Below, piece by piece: positions 7,161 through 15,159 of a DNA stretch of 19,636 bases. The notes under the pieces are model-generated. The model saw only the letters and a program-made list of their open reading frames with translations, did no database searches and was not told the DNA's origin. Location: NCBI GenBank assembly GCA_002305435.1, contig DBQZ01000084.1, forward strand, positions 10,918-30,553, in the 5' to 3' direction. How positions within the stretch are numbered: position 1 is the stretch's first letter; every line of letters begins with the position of its first letter. Both the position numbers and the translations under genes were made by a program. This stretch comes from Clostridiales bacterium UBA1381 (GTDB lineage Bacteria; Bacillota; Clostridia; UBA1381).

Positions 7161-8207
7161 ATGACAAAGATCGATATAATTTCCGGCTTTTTGGGAGCCG
7201 GAAAAACAACGCTTATAAAAAAGCTGCTGGAGGAGGCTCTCGGCGATGAAAAGGTTGTTCTGATTGAAAACGAGTTCGGCGAGATAGGCATTGACGGCGG
7301 TTTCATGAAGAATACGGGTGTGGAAATAACCCAGATGAACTCCGGCTGCATATGCTGTTCACTGGTAGGCGACTTTGCCGCCGCTTTGGAGGAGGTAATA
7401 GAAAAATTCTCCCCTGACAGAATTTTGATAGAGCCTTCAGGCGTGGGCAAACTCTCAGACGTGGCGAATGCGGTTAGGAATATCGAGAAAAAAACTGCCG
7501 GCGCTAAGATAAATTCCGTTTCCACGGTTGCTGATGCAACAAAATGCAGGATGTACAGTAAGAATTTCGGCGAGTTTTACAACAATCAGATAGAGAGCGC
7601 AGGGACGATAATCCTAAGCCGCACGCAGAATATGAGCGATGATAAACTCGACAAATGTATTGAACAGTTAAAGAGCAGGAACGATAAGGCTGCTTTGGTA
7701 ACGACCCCTTGGGACAGCTTAAGCGGGAAACAGCTTTTGGCGGTTATGGAAAAAGGGGCAGCCGCAGCGGCGGAGCTTTTGGGCGAGGCGGATGTATGCC
7801 CCGAATGCGGACATCATCACGATCACGACCACGAGCATCATCATGACCATGAACATTGCCATGACCATGAACATCATCACGACCACGAGCATTGCCATGA
7901 CCATGAACATCATCACGACCATGAGCATCATCATGCTGATGAGGTGTTCTCAAGCATAGGCGGACAGACGCATAGGAAGTTCACAAAAGCTGAGCTTGAA
8001 CAGATACTTTCCCAGCTTGACGGCGGCGGATATGGGACTGTGCTGCGTGCAAAGGGAATACTGCCCGATAAGGACGGCAGCTGGATACATTTTGATTACG
8101 TACCCGGTGAGAGCGATATAAGAAGCGGTTCGGCGGAATACACAGGCCTTTACTGCGTGATAGGTTCCGACTTGGACGAGGAAAAGCTCAGCGGGCTTTT
8201 TGGATAA
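7161..8207 (+). CDS. CobW/COG0523 GTPase with long His-rich metal-binding segment
   Basis: 348 residues. COG0523 proteins are G3E GTPases used as metallochaperones or insertases for Zn, Co, Ni or Fe. Seen here: Walker A GFLGAGKT (9-16), ENEFGE (36-41), the metal-binding GCICC motif (62-66), EPSGVG (91-96), then CPEC (213-216) and a stretch with 26 His and 2 Cys between 218 and 258. A CobW C-terminal domain follows from about 270 (GTVLRAKGI). The base-recognition motif NKxD is replaced by SRTQ (153-156). AGGAG lies 5 bases before the ATG at 7161; the TTG three bases earlier is too close to it. The metal cannot be told from sequence; Zn or Ni fit the His-rich loop. The gene is downstream of the acetyltransferase without its own visible promoter. 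Confidence 0.9.
   Translation: MTKIDIISGFLGAGKTTLIKKLLEEALGDEKVVLIENEFGEIGIDGGFMKNTGVEITQMNSGCICCSLVGDFAAALEEVIEKFSPDRILIEPSGVGKLSDVANAVRNIEKKTAGAKINSVSTVADATKCRMYSKNFGEFYNNQIESAGTIILSRTQNMSDDKLDKCIEQLKSRNDKAALVTTPWDSLSGKQLLAVMEKGAAAAAELLGEADVCPECGHHHDHDHEHHHDHEHCHDHEHHHDHEHCHDHEHHHDHEHHHADEVFSSIGGQTHRKFTKAELEQILSQLDGGGYGTVLRAKGILPDKDGSWIHFDYVPGESDIRSGSAEYTGLYCVIGSDLDEEKLSGLFG
7854..7925 (+). repeat. 36-bp tandem duplication inside the His-rich segment
   Basis: Bases 7854-7889 and 7890-7925 are identical except for one C/T difference. Each unit encodes the 12 residues HCHDHEHHHDHE. Flanking bases repeat parts of the unit more loosely. Such an array can change copy number by slippage or unequal recombination in steps of 12 residues without breaking the frame. 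Confidence 0.9.
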
Positions 8208-8216
8208 GGAGAATGT

Positions 8217-9167
8217 ATGGTACCTGTTTATATAATCATGGGTTTTCTGGAGAGCGGAAAGACCACATTTTTAAAAGATGTATTTGAGGAAAACGGTTTT
8301 CCGCCGGAGGAGTCGAAGCTGCTTATCCGTTGTGAGGACGGAGAAGAAGAATACGAGGATGAATTTCTTTCCGAGATGGGGCTTACAATGATAGAGGTTG
8401 AAAGCCTTGAGGATATGGATAAGGGATTCATGGAGGAGCTTCATAAAAAATACAAGCCGAAGCGGGTATTCATTGAATTTAACGGTATGTGGCTTTTGTG
8501 GGATCTTTTCGGCAAGGTGAAAAAGCCGCAGTCGTGGGAGCTTTACCAGATAATAACGCTCATAGACGGTTCAACGTTCGGTATGTATCTTAACAATATG
8601 CGTTCGCTGTTTTCGGAAATGGTGAAGGTATCGGAGCTTGTTATATTCAACCGCTGCAGCGAGGAAACCGACAAGGGCGGATACCGCCGGTTTGTAAGGG
8701 CGGCGAATCCGCAGGCGCAGATGATATTTGAAAATCTTGACGGAACCTCAGATGACGGTATGACAGAGGAGGAGCTGCCGTATAATATGGACGCTCCTGT
8801 GGTAACTGTCAATGATGAGGATTACGGGATATTTTATATCGACACTCTCGACCACGCCGATAGATATGAAAAAAAGACGCTGAAGCTTAGGGGGATGGTC
8901 GTACATCCTGACGAGGCGGGACTTAAGAAGGATGAATTTTTCTTTTGCCGCCGGGCTATGACCTGCTGTGCCGATGATATAGGGCTTGCAGGTTTTGTCT
9001 GCCATTCAGACAGAGCAAAGTCGTACAAAAACGGTCAGTGGATAACCCTTACCGCTACAGCTGAGCTTGAAGAACATCCGGCTTACGGTGGAGTCGGCGT
9101 TGTATTGTACGCAAAGAAGATCGGCGAGGCAAAGATGCCGGAGGATGATTTGGTGTATTTTAATTAA
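8217..9167 (+). CDS. CobW-like GTPase half fused to a DUF1980/YcgQ-like domain
   Basis: 316 residues. The N-terminal part begins like a G3E GTPase (VPVYIIMGFLESGKTTF; Walker A GFLESGKT at 9-16), but the CxCC motif is absent, EPSG is replaced by EFNG (87-90), and only an NRCS (145-148) stands where NKxD would be. From about residue 218 the sequence changes to a pattern I associate with DUF1980 (the C-terminal domain of YcgQ-type proteins): TLKLRGMVVHPDEAG…FFFCRRAMTCCADD (241-254), then GQWITLTATAELE. No CobW C-terminal domain follows. AAGGAG overlaps the stop of the preceding CobW gene, so the two are coupled. The role is probably metal-related and in partnership with the His-rich protein, but this is inference. 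Confidence 0.75.
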   Translation: MVPVYIIMGFLESGKTTFLKDVFEENGFPPEESKLLIRCEDGEEEYEDEFLSEMGLTMIEVESLEDMDKGFMEELHKKYKPKRVFIEFNGMWLLWDLFGKVKKPQSWELYQIITLIDGSTFGMYLNNMRSLFSEMVKVSELVIFNRCSEETDKGGYRRFVRAANPQAQMIFENLDGTSDDGMTEEELPYNMDAPVVTVNDEDYGIFYIDTLDHADRYEKKTLKLRGMVVHPDEAGLKKDEFFFCRRAMTCCADDIGLAGFVCHSDRAKSYKNGQWITLTATAELEEHPAYGGVGVVLYAKKIGEAKMPEDDLVYFN

Positions 9168-9173
9168 ATGATG

Positions 9174-9205
9174 CTCTGCACTTTTTATGGTGCAGAGTTT
9201 TATTT
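9174..9205 (+). terminator. Intrinsic terminator of the arg-CobW operon
   Basis: CTCTGCAC (9174-9181) and GTGCAGAG (9190-9197) form a perfect 8-bp stem with an 8-base loop, followed by TTTTATTTATTTG. It lies 6 bases after the last CobW-like stop and closes the five-gene unit that starts at 4446. Confidence 0.88.
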
Positions 9206-9212
9206 ATTTGTT

Positions 9213-9240
9213 TTAACAGATAAAAAACGGGGTATATATA
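9213..9240 (+). promoter_or_regulatory. Probable promoter of the phasin-like/UbiB pair
   Basis: TTAACA (9213-9218) and TATATA (9235-9240) are separated by 16 bases, just after the preceding terminator. It is a moderate match only. The leader contains a small hairpin, CCCGC-TTG-GCGGG (9267-9279), just ahead of the AAGGAGGAG ribosome-binding site. Confidence 0.45.
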
Positions 9241-9303
9241 GTAAAGAGGAAATTTTAGGCAGAGAGCCCGCTTGGCGGGTGTTTGCAAAAAAGGAGGAGA
9301 ACC

Positions 9304-9603
9304 ATGAGCAATTTCGGAGATGAATTAAAGAAAGTCCTGCTGGCAGGCATAGGAGCTGTCGCTGTTACGGCAGAAAAATCAAGCCAGATGATAGAGACGC
9401 TTGTAAAAAAAGGTGAGCTTACCGTTGAGCAGGGAAAGATACTAAACGAGGAGCTTAAAAACAATATCAAAGAAAGCTTTTCTAAAACGGCAGAGCCTGC
9501 GGAGGAGAAAAAGGATGATATGACCGAAAAACTCGAATCCATGTCAGCTGAGGAGCTTGAAGAGCTTAAGAAAAAGATACAGGATATAGAGAACAACAAA
9601 TAA
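9304..9603 (+). CDS. Small phasin-like helical protein
   Basis: 99 residues, almost entirely alpha-helical by composition. A short hydrophobic, glycine-containing patch (LLAGIGAVAVTAEKS, about 11-25) is followed by an amphipathic region and a Lys/Glu-rich C-terminal half with heptad-like Leu spacing (SAEELEELKKKI, about 80-91), suggesting a coiled coil. The pattern resembles small proteins annotated as phasin family in Clostridia, which often sit next to an AarF/UbiB gene. In polyhydroxyalkanoate producers phasins coat storage granules; no PHA gene is visible here, so granule binding is not claimed. The start is at the ATG with AAGGAGGAG just upstream; a TTG at 9283 would precede that site. 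It lies 38 bases before the UbiB-like gene, probably cotranscribed. Confidence 0.75.
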   Translation: MSNFGDELKKVLLAGIGAVAVTAEKSSQMIETLVKKGELTVEQGKILNEELKNNIKESFSKTAEPAEEKKDDMTEKLESMSAEELEELKKKIQDIENNK

Positions 9604-9641
9604 ACCACAGCTAAACAGCGCTTGGAAAAAGGAGGCGGACG

Positions 9642-11234
9642 ATGGGGAAAAAACAGAGTACTAAAAGCTCTGCGAGACTGCGCGAAATCATGGGCGTTTT
9701 AAAACGTAATGATATTGTGCATGGTATCTCTCCCGTAAAACTCAGGAGAATACTTGAGGATCTCGGTCCGACCTACGTAAAGCTGGGACAGATAATGTCG
9801 ATGCGCTCGGACATATTGCCGCAGAATTACTGTGACGAGCTGACAAAGCTGCGCATGGATGTACGTCCGATGCCTTTTTCCGTAGTGCAGAAAACACTGG
9901 CGGCCGAATACGGTCAGCCGGCAGATAAAATATTTAAAACCATAGAAGGAGCCTCTCTTGGCTCTGCTTCGATAGCACAGGTGCACAGAGCCGTTTTAGC
10001 TGAGGACGGGCGTGAGGTTGTTATAAAGATACAGCGTCCCAATATCCGTACGACAATGGCGGAGGATATAAAGCTGATGAAACGTGCCGCCGGGCTTTTG
10101 AGCATTATCGGCGACACAGGAAGCGTTATCGACTTTTCGGCTGTTATAGACGAGCTGTGGATAGTATCTCAGCAGGAGATGGATTTTCTTCTAGAGGCGG
10201 ATAACTGCGAGCAGTTTTACCACCTGAATGAGGATGTGGCATACGTTTCCTCGCCTATTGTGGACAGGAAGTACACAACCTCAAAAGCGCTTGTCATGGA
10301 TTATATCCACGGCATACGTATAGATGAAACGGACAGGCTCAAGGAGCTTGGCTACGATATGCGTGAAATAGGCGAAAAGCTGTGTGCCAACTATATCAAG
10401 CAGATATTGGACGACGGCTTCTTTCACGCCGATCCGCATCCGGGCAATATATGGATTTCGGGCGGTAAGATAGTATGGCTCGACCTCGGCATGATGGGCA
10501 AACTTTCCCCCGATGATAAAAAAGTCATCAAAAATGCCGTTAAAGCGGTCGTTCAGGGGGATATATACGAGGTAAAAAGCGCTGTGCTGACCCTGGGAAA
10601 ACCGAGAGGGAAGGTAAACCATTCCGTACTTTATACGGACATTGACGATATGTTGGCAAAGTACGCCAGCATGGGCATGGGTTCGATAAATATGGGTGAC
10701 GTTATCTTCGAGCTTCTCGAAATTGCTAAACGTCACAATATATCGATGCCAAGCAATATAACGATGCTTGCACGTGGTATACTGACCTTTGAGGGGGTTA
10801 TAAGCCGCTGCAGCCCCGAGCTTAGCATGATGGAAGTGCTGTCGGCTCATGTGTTCAACGAAACTATGACCCGCAGCAATATCTCTCACGAAGCAAAGGC
10901 CGCCGGTCGTGATTTCGTAAACAGCGCCAGAAAATCAATAGAAATACCGGCACTGATGGCGGATATTCTGAAATCGACGGTTAAGGGGCAGACTAAGGTC
11001 AATCTTGAGCTTATCGGCGCAGATGAACCGCTGGAAAAAATCAACCATATGGTACATGAGCTGATAGTGGGAATAATAATTGCCGCTGCTCTTATAGGGT
11101 CGAGTTTTCTGTGTACAACGCAGATGAAGCCTATGGTGCTTGGGATACCGGTTCTGGGTTTTTTGGGTTATCTCGGGGCGTTTATCCTGGGGATAGTGCT
11201 GATAATCCAGTTTTACCGAGGCAAGAAAAAATAG
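9642..11234 (+). CDS. AarF/UbiB (ABC1) atypical kinase-like membrane protein
   Basis: 530 residues. UbiB/ADCK proteins are kinase-fold ATPases linked to quinone biosynthesis and lipid handling at membranes. Visible: the KxGQ-type motif VKLGQ (46-50), the Ala-rich nucleotide loop SLGSASIAQVH (105-115), the ATP-binding Lys129 in VVIKIQRP, the catalytic-loop HADPHPGN (262-269) and the metal-binding DLGMMG (281-286). Two transmembrane helices lie at the C-terminus (about 468-490 and 498-525), giving the usual membrane anchor. GGAGG precedes the ATG by 6 bases. An anaerobe of this kind is not expected to make ubiquinone, so the substrate is open. The small phasin-like neighbour may be its partner. 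Confidence 0.9.
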   Translation: MGKKQSTKSSARLREIMGVLKRNDIVHGISPVKLRRILEDLGPTYVKLGQIMSMRSDILPQNYCDELTKLRMDVRPMPFSVVQKTLAAEYGQPADKIFKTIEGASLGSASIAQVHRAVLAEDGREVVIKIQRPNIRTTMAEDIKLMKRAAGLLSIIGDTGSVIDFSAVIDELWIVSQQEMDFLLEADNCEQFYHLNEDVAYVSSPIVDRKYTTSKALVMDYIHGIRIDETDRLKELGYDMREIGEKLCANYIKQILDDGFFHADPHPGNIWISGGKIVWLDLGMMGKLSPDDKKVIKNAVKAVVQGDIYEVKSAVLTLGKPRGKVNHSVLYTDIDDMLAKYASMGMGSINMGDVIFELLEIAKRHNISMPSNITMLARGILTFEGVISRCSPELSMMEVLSAHVFNETMTRSNISHEAKAAGRDFVNSARKSIEIPALMADILKSTVKGQTKVNLELIGADEPLEKINHMVHELIVGIIIAAALIGSSFLCTTQMKPMVLGIPVLGFLGYLGAFILGIVLIIQFYRGKKK

Positions 11235-11240
11235 TCACAT

Positions 11241-11261
11241 AGCTATTGATATTCAATGGCT
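11241..11261 (+). promoter_or_regulatory. Palindrome upstream of rubrerythrin (possible operator)
   Basis: AGCTATTGA (11241-11249) and TCAATGGCT (11253-11261) are inverted around TAT, matching at 8 of 9 positions (G-U in RNA at the ninth). It lies 29 bases before the rubrerythrin ATG and 6 after the UbiB-like stop. As DNA it could be a repressor operator; peroxide-responsive PerR controls rubrerythrin in some Clostridia, but the match to the PerR box is poor. As RNA it could be a weak terminator, since the bases after it (TTTGAAAATAATTT) are only partly T-rich. Confidence 0.35.
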
Positions 11262-11290
11262 TTGAAAATAATTTATGGAGGATATTACTA

Positions 11291-11824
11291 ATGGAATTTA
11301 AAGGTTCAAAAACAGAAGCAAATTTAAAGGCAGCATTTTCCGGTGAATCGGAGGCCAGAAACAAGTATACTTATTTTGCCTCGCAGGCAAAGAAGGACGG
11401 CTATCAGCAGATAGCGGCTATTTTCGAGGAAACCGCAAACAACGAAAAGGAACACGCAAAGATCTGGTTTAAACTGCTCGACGGTATCGGCAGCACAGAG
11501 GATAATTTAAAGGCAGCAGCAGCCGGCGAAAATTATGAATGGACCCAGATGTATGCCCAGTTTGCAAAGGAAGCACGTGAGGAAGGGTTTGACGATATTG
11601 CCGCTTTATTTGACGGAGTTGCAGCTATTGAAAAGCACCACGATGAGAGGTACCAGGCGCTCTTGAAGAATATAGAGGATGGTATCGTATTTGAAAAATC
11701 AAACGTGACAATATGGAAATGCAGAAACTGCGGCCATATCCATGTTGGGGAAAAGGCTCCCGAGGTATGTCCGGTTTGTAAGCATCCGAAAGCATACTTT
11801 GAAGTTAACGCCGAAAATTATTGA
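11291..11824 (+). CDS. rbr: Rubrerythrin
   Basis: 177 residues. It is a cytoplasmic non-heme diiron peroxidase that reduces hydrogen peroxide in anaerobes. The four-helix diiron domain shows the Glu/His ligand pattern: SGESEARNKY (about 17-26), EETANNEKEHAK (about 46-57), the second-half GENYEW (about 79-84) and EKHHDERY (about 113-120). A C-terminal rubredoxin-like FeS4 domain has CRNCGH and CPVCKHPKAYF. The frame is open upstream to 11246, but the ATG at 11291 has GGAGG nine bases ahead and starts the family-typical sequence. It is followed by a strong terminator and convergent with carB. Confidence 0.95.
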   Translation: MEFKGSKTEANLKAAFSGESEARNKYTYFASQAKKDGYQQIAAIFEETANNEKEHAKIWFKLLDGIGSTEDNLKAAAAGENYEWTQMYAQFAKEAREEGFDDIAALFDGVAAIEKHHDERYQALLKNIEDGIVFEKSNVTIWKCRNCGHIHVGEKAPEVCPVCKHPKAYFEVNAENY

Positions 11825-11865
11825 TAGGCAAAAAGTGCTTACATCTGTTTTAAGGTAAACATAAT

Positions 11866-11904
11866 ACAGCGCAGCGGTTTTAAATGACTGCTGCGCTGTT
11901 TTTA
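11866..11904 (+). terminator. Intrinsic terminator of rubrerythrin
   Basis: ACAGCGCAGC (11866-11875) and GCTGCGCTGT (11890-11899) form a perfect 10-bp stem that can extend inward by three further pairs, followed by a T run on the plus strand. The minus-strand exit is not T-rich, so it acts for the plus strand. Confidence 0.9.
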
Positions 11905-11907
11905 TGC

Positions 11908-11936
11908 AAAAAAGCTGCCGCATATAGTGCAGCAGC
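11908..11936 (-). terminator. Intrinsic terminator of carAB
   Basis: On the minus strand GCTGCTGC (11936-11929) and GCGGCAGC (11921-11914) form an 8-bp stem with one mismatch and a 7-base loop, followed by TTTTTT (11913-11908). It lies 11 bases after the carB stop. Confidence 0.8.
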
Positions 11937-11946
11937 CTTTTACAGC

Positions 11947-14900
11947 TTACTTTATATCGTCAAGCGAAATGATGTTAACGTTTTGTGAATTGTAATCCTC
12001 TTTCATGATTTCCACCAAAGCTTTAACGGTATCAAGGCTTGTCATCAATGTTACCGAGCTCTCAGCAGCTGTACGTCTTATCTTGAAGCCGTCGCTGTAA
12101 GCGTTGTTGGGCTTTGAAGGTATATCGATTATAAGGTCGATCATGCCGCTGCGGATTATATCAAGGATGTTTGGAACGCCCTCGGATATTTTCTTTGCAT
12201 AAAGCACAGGGATGCCGTTCTTTTCAAGGAAAGCAGCCGTTCCCCCGGTTGCTACAAGGCGGCAGCCGAGATGGTGAAGATCCTTTGCTATCGGCAGGGA
12301 TGCTTCCTTATCAATATCACGAACCATTATAAGGATAGAGCTGCCGGCTCTGGGAATGGTTGTGTGAGCGGCAACAAAGCCTTTGTAAAGCGCTTCGTGG
12401 AACGACTGTCCGACGCCGAGGACTTCGCCGGTTGAACGCATTTCAGGACCTAAGCTTACCTCTACGTTAGGCAGCTTTTCGGTGGAGAATACCGGAACTT
12501 TTACAGCAACCGTATTCGTTTGGGGAGCTATTCCGGAGGAGTAGCCCATATCCTTTAAGGTTTCGCCGAGCATTATCCGGGTTGCTATATCTATAACGGG
12601 TACGTTCGTTACCTTGGTGATATACGGTACGGTACGGCTCGAACGGGGGTTTACTTCTATTATATAAAGCTCGCCACGGTATTCGATAAACTGGATGTTT
12701 ATCATACCGATAACTTTAAGCTCACGTGCTATACGGTACGTAACGTCCTTTATTTTCTCGATTATATCCTCCGATACGTGCTGGGGAGGATAGATTGAAA
12801 TGGAGTCTCCGGAGTGGACTCCGGCTCTTTCCAAATGCTCCATTATACCGGGGATGAGTACGTCTGTGCCGTCGCAGATAGCGTCAACCTCAAGCTCGCG
12901 TCCGCCGAGGTAGCGGTCTATTAGTACGGGGTTATCTTTATCCTTGTGGAATGCTTCGGAGAGATAACGGATGAGATCCTGCTCATTGCGTGTTATCTCC
13001 ATGCCCTGACCGCCGAGAACATAGGATGGGCGTACAAGCAGCGGGAATTCCAGCTCCTTGGCTTCTTCGAGAGCCTCTTCTATACTCCACACACCCTTGC
13101 CCTTAGGACGCTTGATGTTGAGCTTTTCCAGCATTTCATCGAACTTTTCTCTGTCCTCAGCTTCGTCGATCTGTTTTGGCTGAGTGCCGAGAATGGGTAC
13201 ATTCATAGAATCGAAGAAGTTTGCCAGCTTTATAGCTGTCTGACCGCCGAACTGGAGGATAACGCCGTCCGGCTTTTCAAGCTCGATAATGTTGAGTACT
13301 TCTTCTTCTGTAAGAGGCTCAAAATACAGCTTGTCCGATGTATCAAAGTCTGTTGATACTGTTTCGGGGTTGTTGTTTATTATTATCGTTTCTACGTTTG
13401 CACGTGCAAGCGACTGTACGCTGTGAACGGAACAGTAGTCAAATTCTATACCCTGACCGATACGGATAGGACCCGAACCGATAACTATAACCTTTTTACG
13501 GTCTGAGGGCTCAGCCTCTGATACTTCGTCATACGTTGAATAGTAATACGGCGATACGGCCTCAAACTCGCCCGCACACGTATCAACCATCTTGTAGGCG
13601 GGGACGATTTCCATTGATTTTCTAAGCTCGTATACCTCTGAGCCTTTGGCACCGATAAGCTGGGCTATGCCCTTGTCGGAAAAGCCGAGCTTTTTATACC
13701 GCTTCATAATTTCGGGAGTGATGTCAGAAAGCTTGTACTGCTTTAGCTCCTCCTCCGCATCAACTATGTTCTTTATCTTCTCGAGGAAGAACATATCCAT
13801 GCCGGTGATTTCGGCGATTTTATCGAGAAGATAGTCACGGCGGATAAGCTCTGCCAAATCGAACAGCCGCTCATCGTCAGGTGTCGCAACACGGGTCTTC
13901 AGCTCGTCTATTGAACGATTCTTTGAGGATTCCCGCTCAAGCGTGAACTGGTTTATTTCAAGTGAGCGTACGCCCTTTAAAAGGGAGGATTCAAAGCTGT
14001 TGCCGATAGACATTATTTCGCCGGTAGCCATCATTTTAGTGCCAAGCTTGCGCTTTGCATCAAAGAACTTGTCGAACGGCCACTTCGGTATTTTTGTAAC
14101 AACGTAGTCTATTGCTGGCTCGAAGCAGGCAAATGTTTTGCCGGTAACGGCATTTTTAATTTCATCAAGCGTGTAGCCAAGGGCGATTTTAGCGGCGATC
14201 TTTGCTATCGGGTAGCCGGTAGCCTTGGAAGCCAGCGCCGAGGAACGGCTTACACGGGGGTTGATTTCAATAACAGCATAATCAAAGCTGTTGGGGTCAA
14301 GAGCAAACTGTACGTTGCAGCCGCCTTTTATTTCTATCGAATTTATAATGTCGATAGCCGCTTTTCTGAGCATCTGGTATTCCTTATCAGCAAGCGTCAG
14401 TGTGGGCGCTACAACGATGGAATCTCCGGTGTGAACGCCTACGGGGTCGACATTTTCCATTGAGCAGACGGTTATACAGTTTCCGGCTGCGTCTCTCATG
14501 ACCTCGTACTCTATTTCTTTCCAGCCTTTTATGGATTTTTCGAGAAGAACCTGTCCGACACGGCTCAAATGAAGTCCCTGCGAAAGGATTTGCGCAAGCT
14601 CTGCAGGGTTTTCGGCAATGCCGCCGCCGGTGCCGCCAAGGGTGTAGGCGGGACGTACAATTACCGGATAACCTATCTGTTCGGCAAATTTAAGGCCGTC
14701 CTCGAGGTTTGTTACTATTTCAGATGGAGCTATCGGCTGGTTGGTGCGTTCCATAAGACGCTTGAAGCTGTCTCTGTCCTCGCCCTCTTTTATGGATTCT
14801 ATTGAGGTGCCGATAACCTTTACGTTGTATTTATCAAGGATACCACGGTCGTAAAGCTCGCAAGCCAGGTTAAGGCCGGTCTGGCCGCCCATGCCGGCGA

Positions 14901-15159
14901 TGAGGCTGTCGGGAGCTTCCCGCTTTATTATACGTTCGAGGTATTCAACGGTAAGCGGCTCTATATAAGTATGGGACGCCATGCCGCGGTCGGTCATAAT
15001 TGTGGCAGGGTTGGAGTTTACGAGTATTGTTTCTATGCCCTCCTCTTCGATAGCACGGCAGGCCTGGGTACCGGAATAGTCAAATTCCGCAGCCTGTCCA
15101 ATAACGATCGGGCCGGAGCCGATTACGAGGACTTTTTTAATGGATTTATCTAAAGGCAT
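11947..15159 (-). CDS. carB: Carbamoyl-phosphate synthase large subunit
   Basis: 1070 residues, matching the usual length of about 1070. It makes carbamoyl phosphate from bicarbonate, two ATP and ammonia passed from CarA, feeding arginine and pyrimidine synthesis. It has the tandem ATP-grasp layout: the first half starts with GSGPIVIGQAAEFDYSG (about 14-30) and carries GGTGGGIAEN and EINPRVSRSSALASKATG; the second half starts with GSGPIRIGQGIEFDY (about 560) and carries GGQGMEIT and EVNPRSSRTVP. An MGS-like regulatory domain occupies roughly the last 140 residues (VATGGTAAFLEKNGIP). The ATG follows the carA stop with no gap (TAAATG), and its AAGGGGGT ribosome-binding site lies inside the end of carA, so CarA and CarB are translationally coupled. 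Confidence 0.97.
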   Translation of the reverse strand: MPLDKSIKKVLVIGSGPIVIGQAAEFDYSGTQACRAIEEEGIETILVNSNPATIMTDRGMASHTYIEPLTVEYLERIIKREAPDSLIAGMGGQTGLNLACELYDRGILDKYNVKVIGTSIESIKEGEDRDSFKRLMERTNQPIAPSEIVTNLEDGLKFAEQIGYPVIVRPAYTLGGTGGGIAENPAELAQILSQGLHLSRVGQVLLEKSIKGWKEIEYEVMRDAAGNCITVCSMENVDPVGVHTGDSIVVAPTLTLADKEYQMLRKAAIDIINSIEIKGGCNVQFALDPNSFDYAVIEINPRVSRSSALASKATGYPIAKIAAKIALGYTLDEIKNAVTGKTFACFEPAIDYVVTKIPKWPFDKFFDAKRKLGTKMMATGEIMSIGNSFESSLLKGVRSLEINQFTLERESSKNRSIDELKTRVATPDDERLFDLAELIRRDYLLDKIAEITGMDMFFLEKIKNIVDAEEELKQYKLSDITPEIMKRYKKLGFSDKGIAQLIGAKGSEVYELRKSMEIVPAYKMVDTCAGEFEAVSPYYYSTYDEVSEAEPSDRKKVIVIGSGPIRIGQGIEFDYCSVHSVQSLARANVETIIINNNPETVSTDFDTSDKLYFEPLTEEEVLNIIELEKPDGVILQFGGQTAIKLANFFDSMNVPILGTQPKQIDEAEDREKFDEMLEKLNIKRPKGKGVWSIEEALEEAKELEFPLLVRPSYVLGGQGMEITRNEQDLIRYLSEAFHKDKDNPVLIDRYLGGRELEVDAICDGTDVLIPGIMEHLERAGVHSGDSISIYPPQHVSEDIIEKIKDVTYRIARELKVIGMINIQFIEYRGELYIIEVNPRSSRTVPYITKVTNVPVIDIATRIMLGETLKDMGYSSGIAPQTNTVAVKVPVFSTEKLPNVEVSLGPEMRSTGEVLGVGQSFHEALYKGFVAAHTTIPRAGSSILIMVRDIDKEASLPIAKDLHHLGCRLVATGGTAAFLEKNGIPVLYAKKISEGVPNILDIIRSGMIDLIIDIPSKPNNAYSDGFKIRRTAAESSVTLMTSLDTVKALVEIMKEDYNSQNVNIISLDDIK

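Noticed and set aside
7809..7937. CRISPR-like or satellite repeat
   Set aside because: The repetition follows codons for His, Asp and Glu in an intact frame of a CobW protein, and the units have no spacers.
12946..13356. 136-residue open frame antisense to carB
   Set aside because: It is a shadow of a strongly conserved gene, without a ribosome-binding site or recognisable product; other frames opposite carA, hflX and argF were dropped for the same reason.
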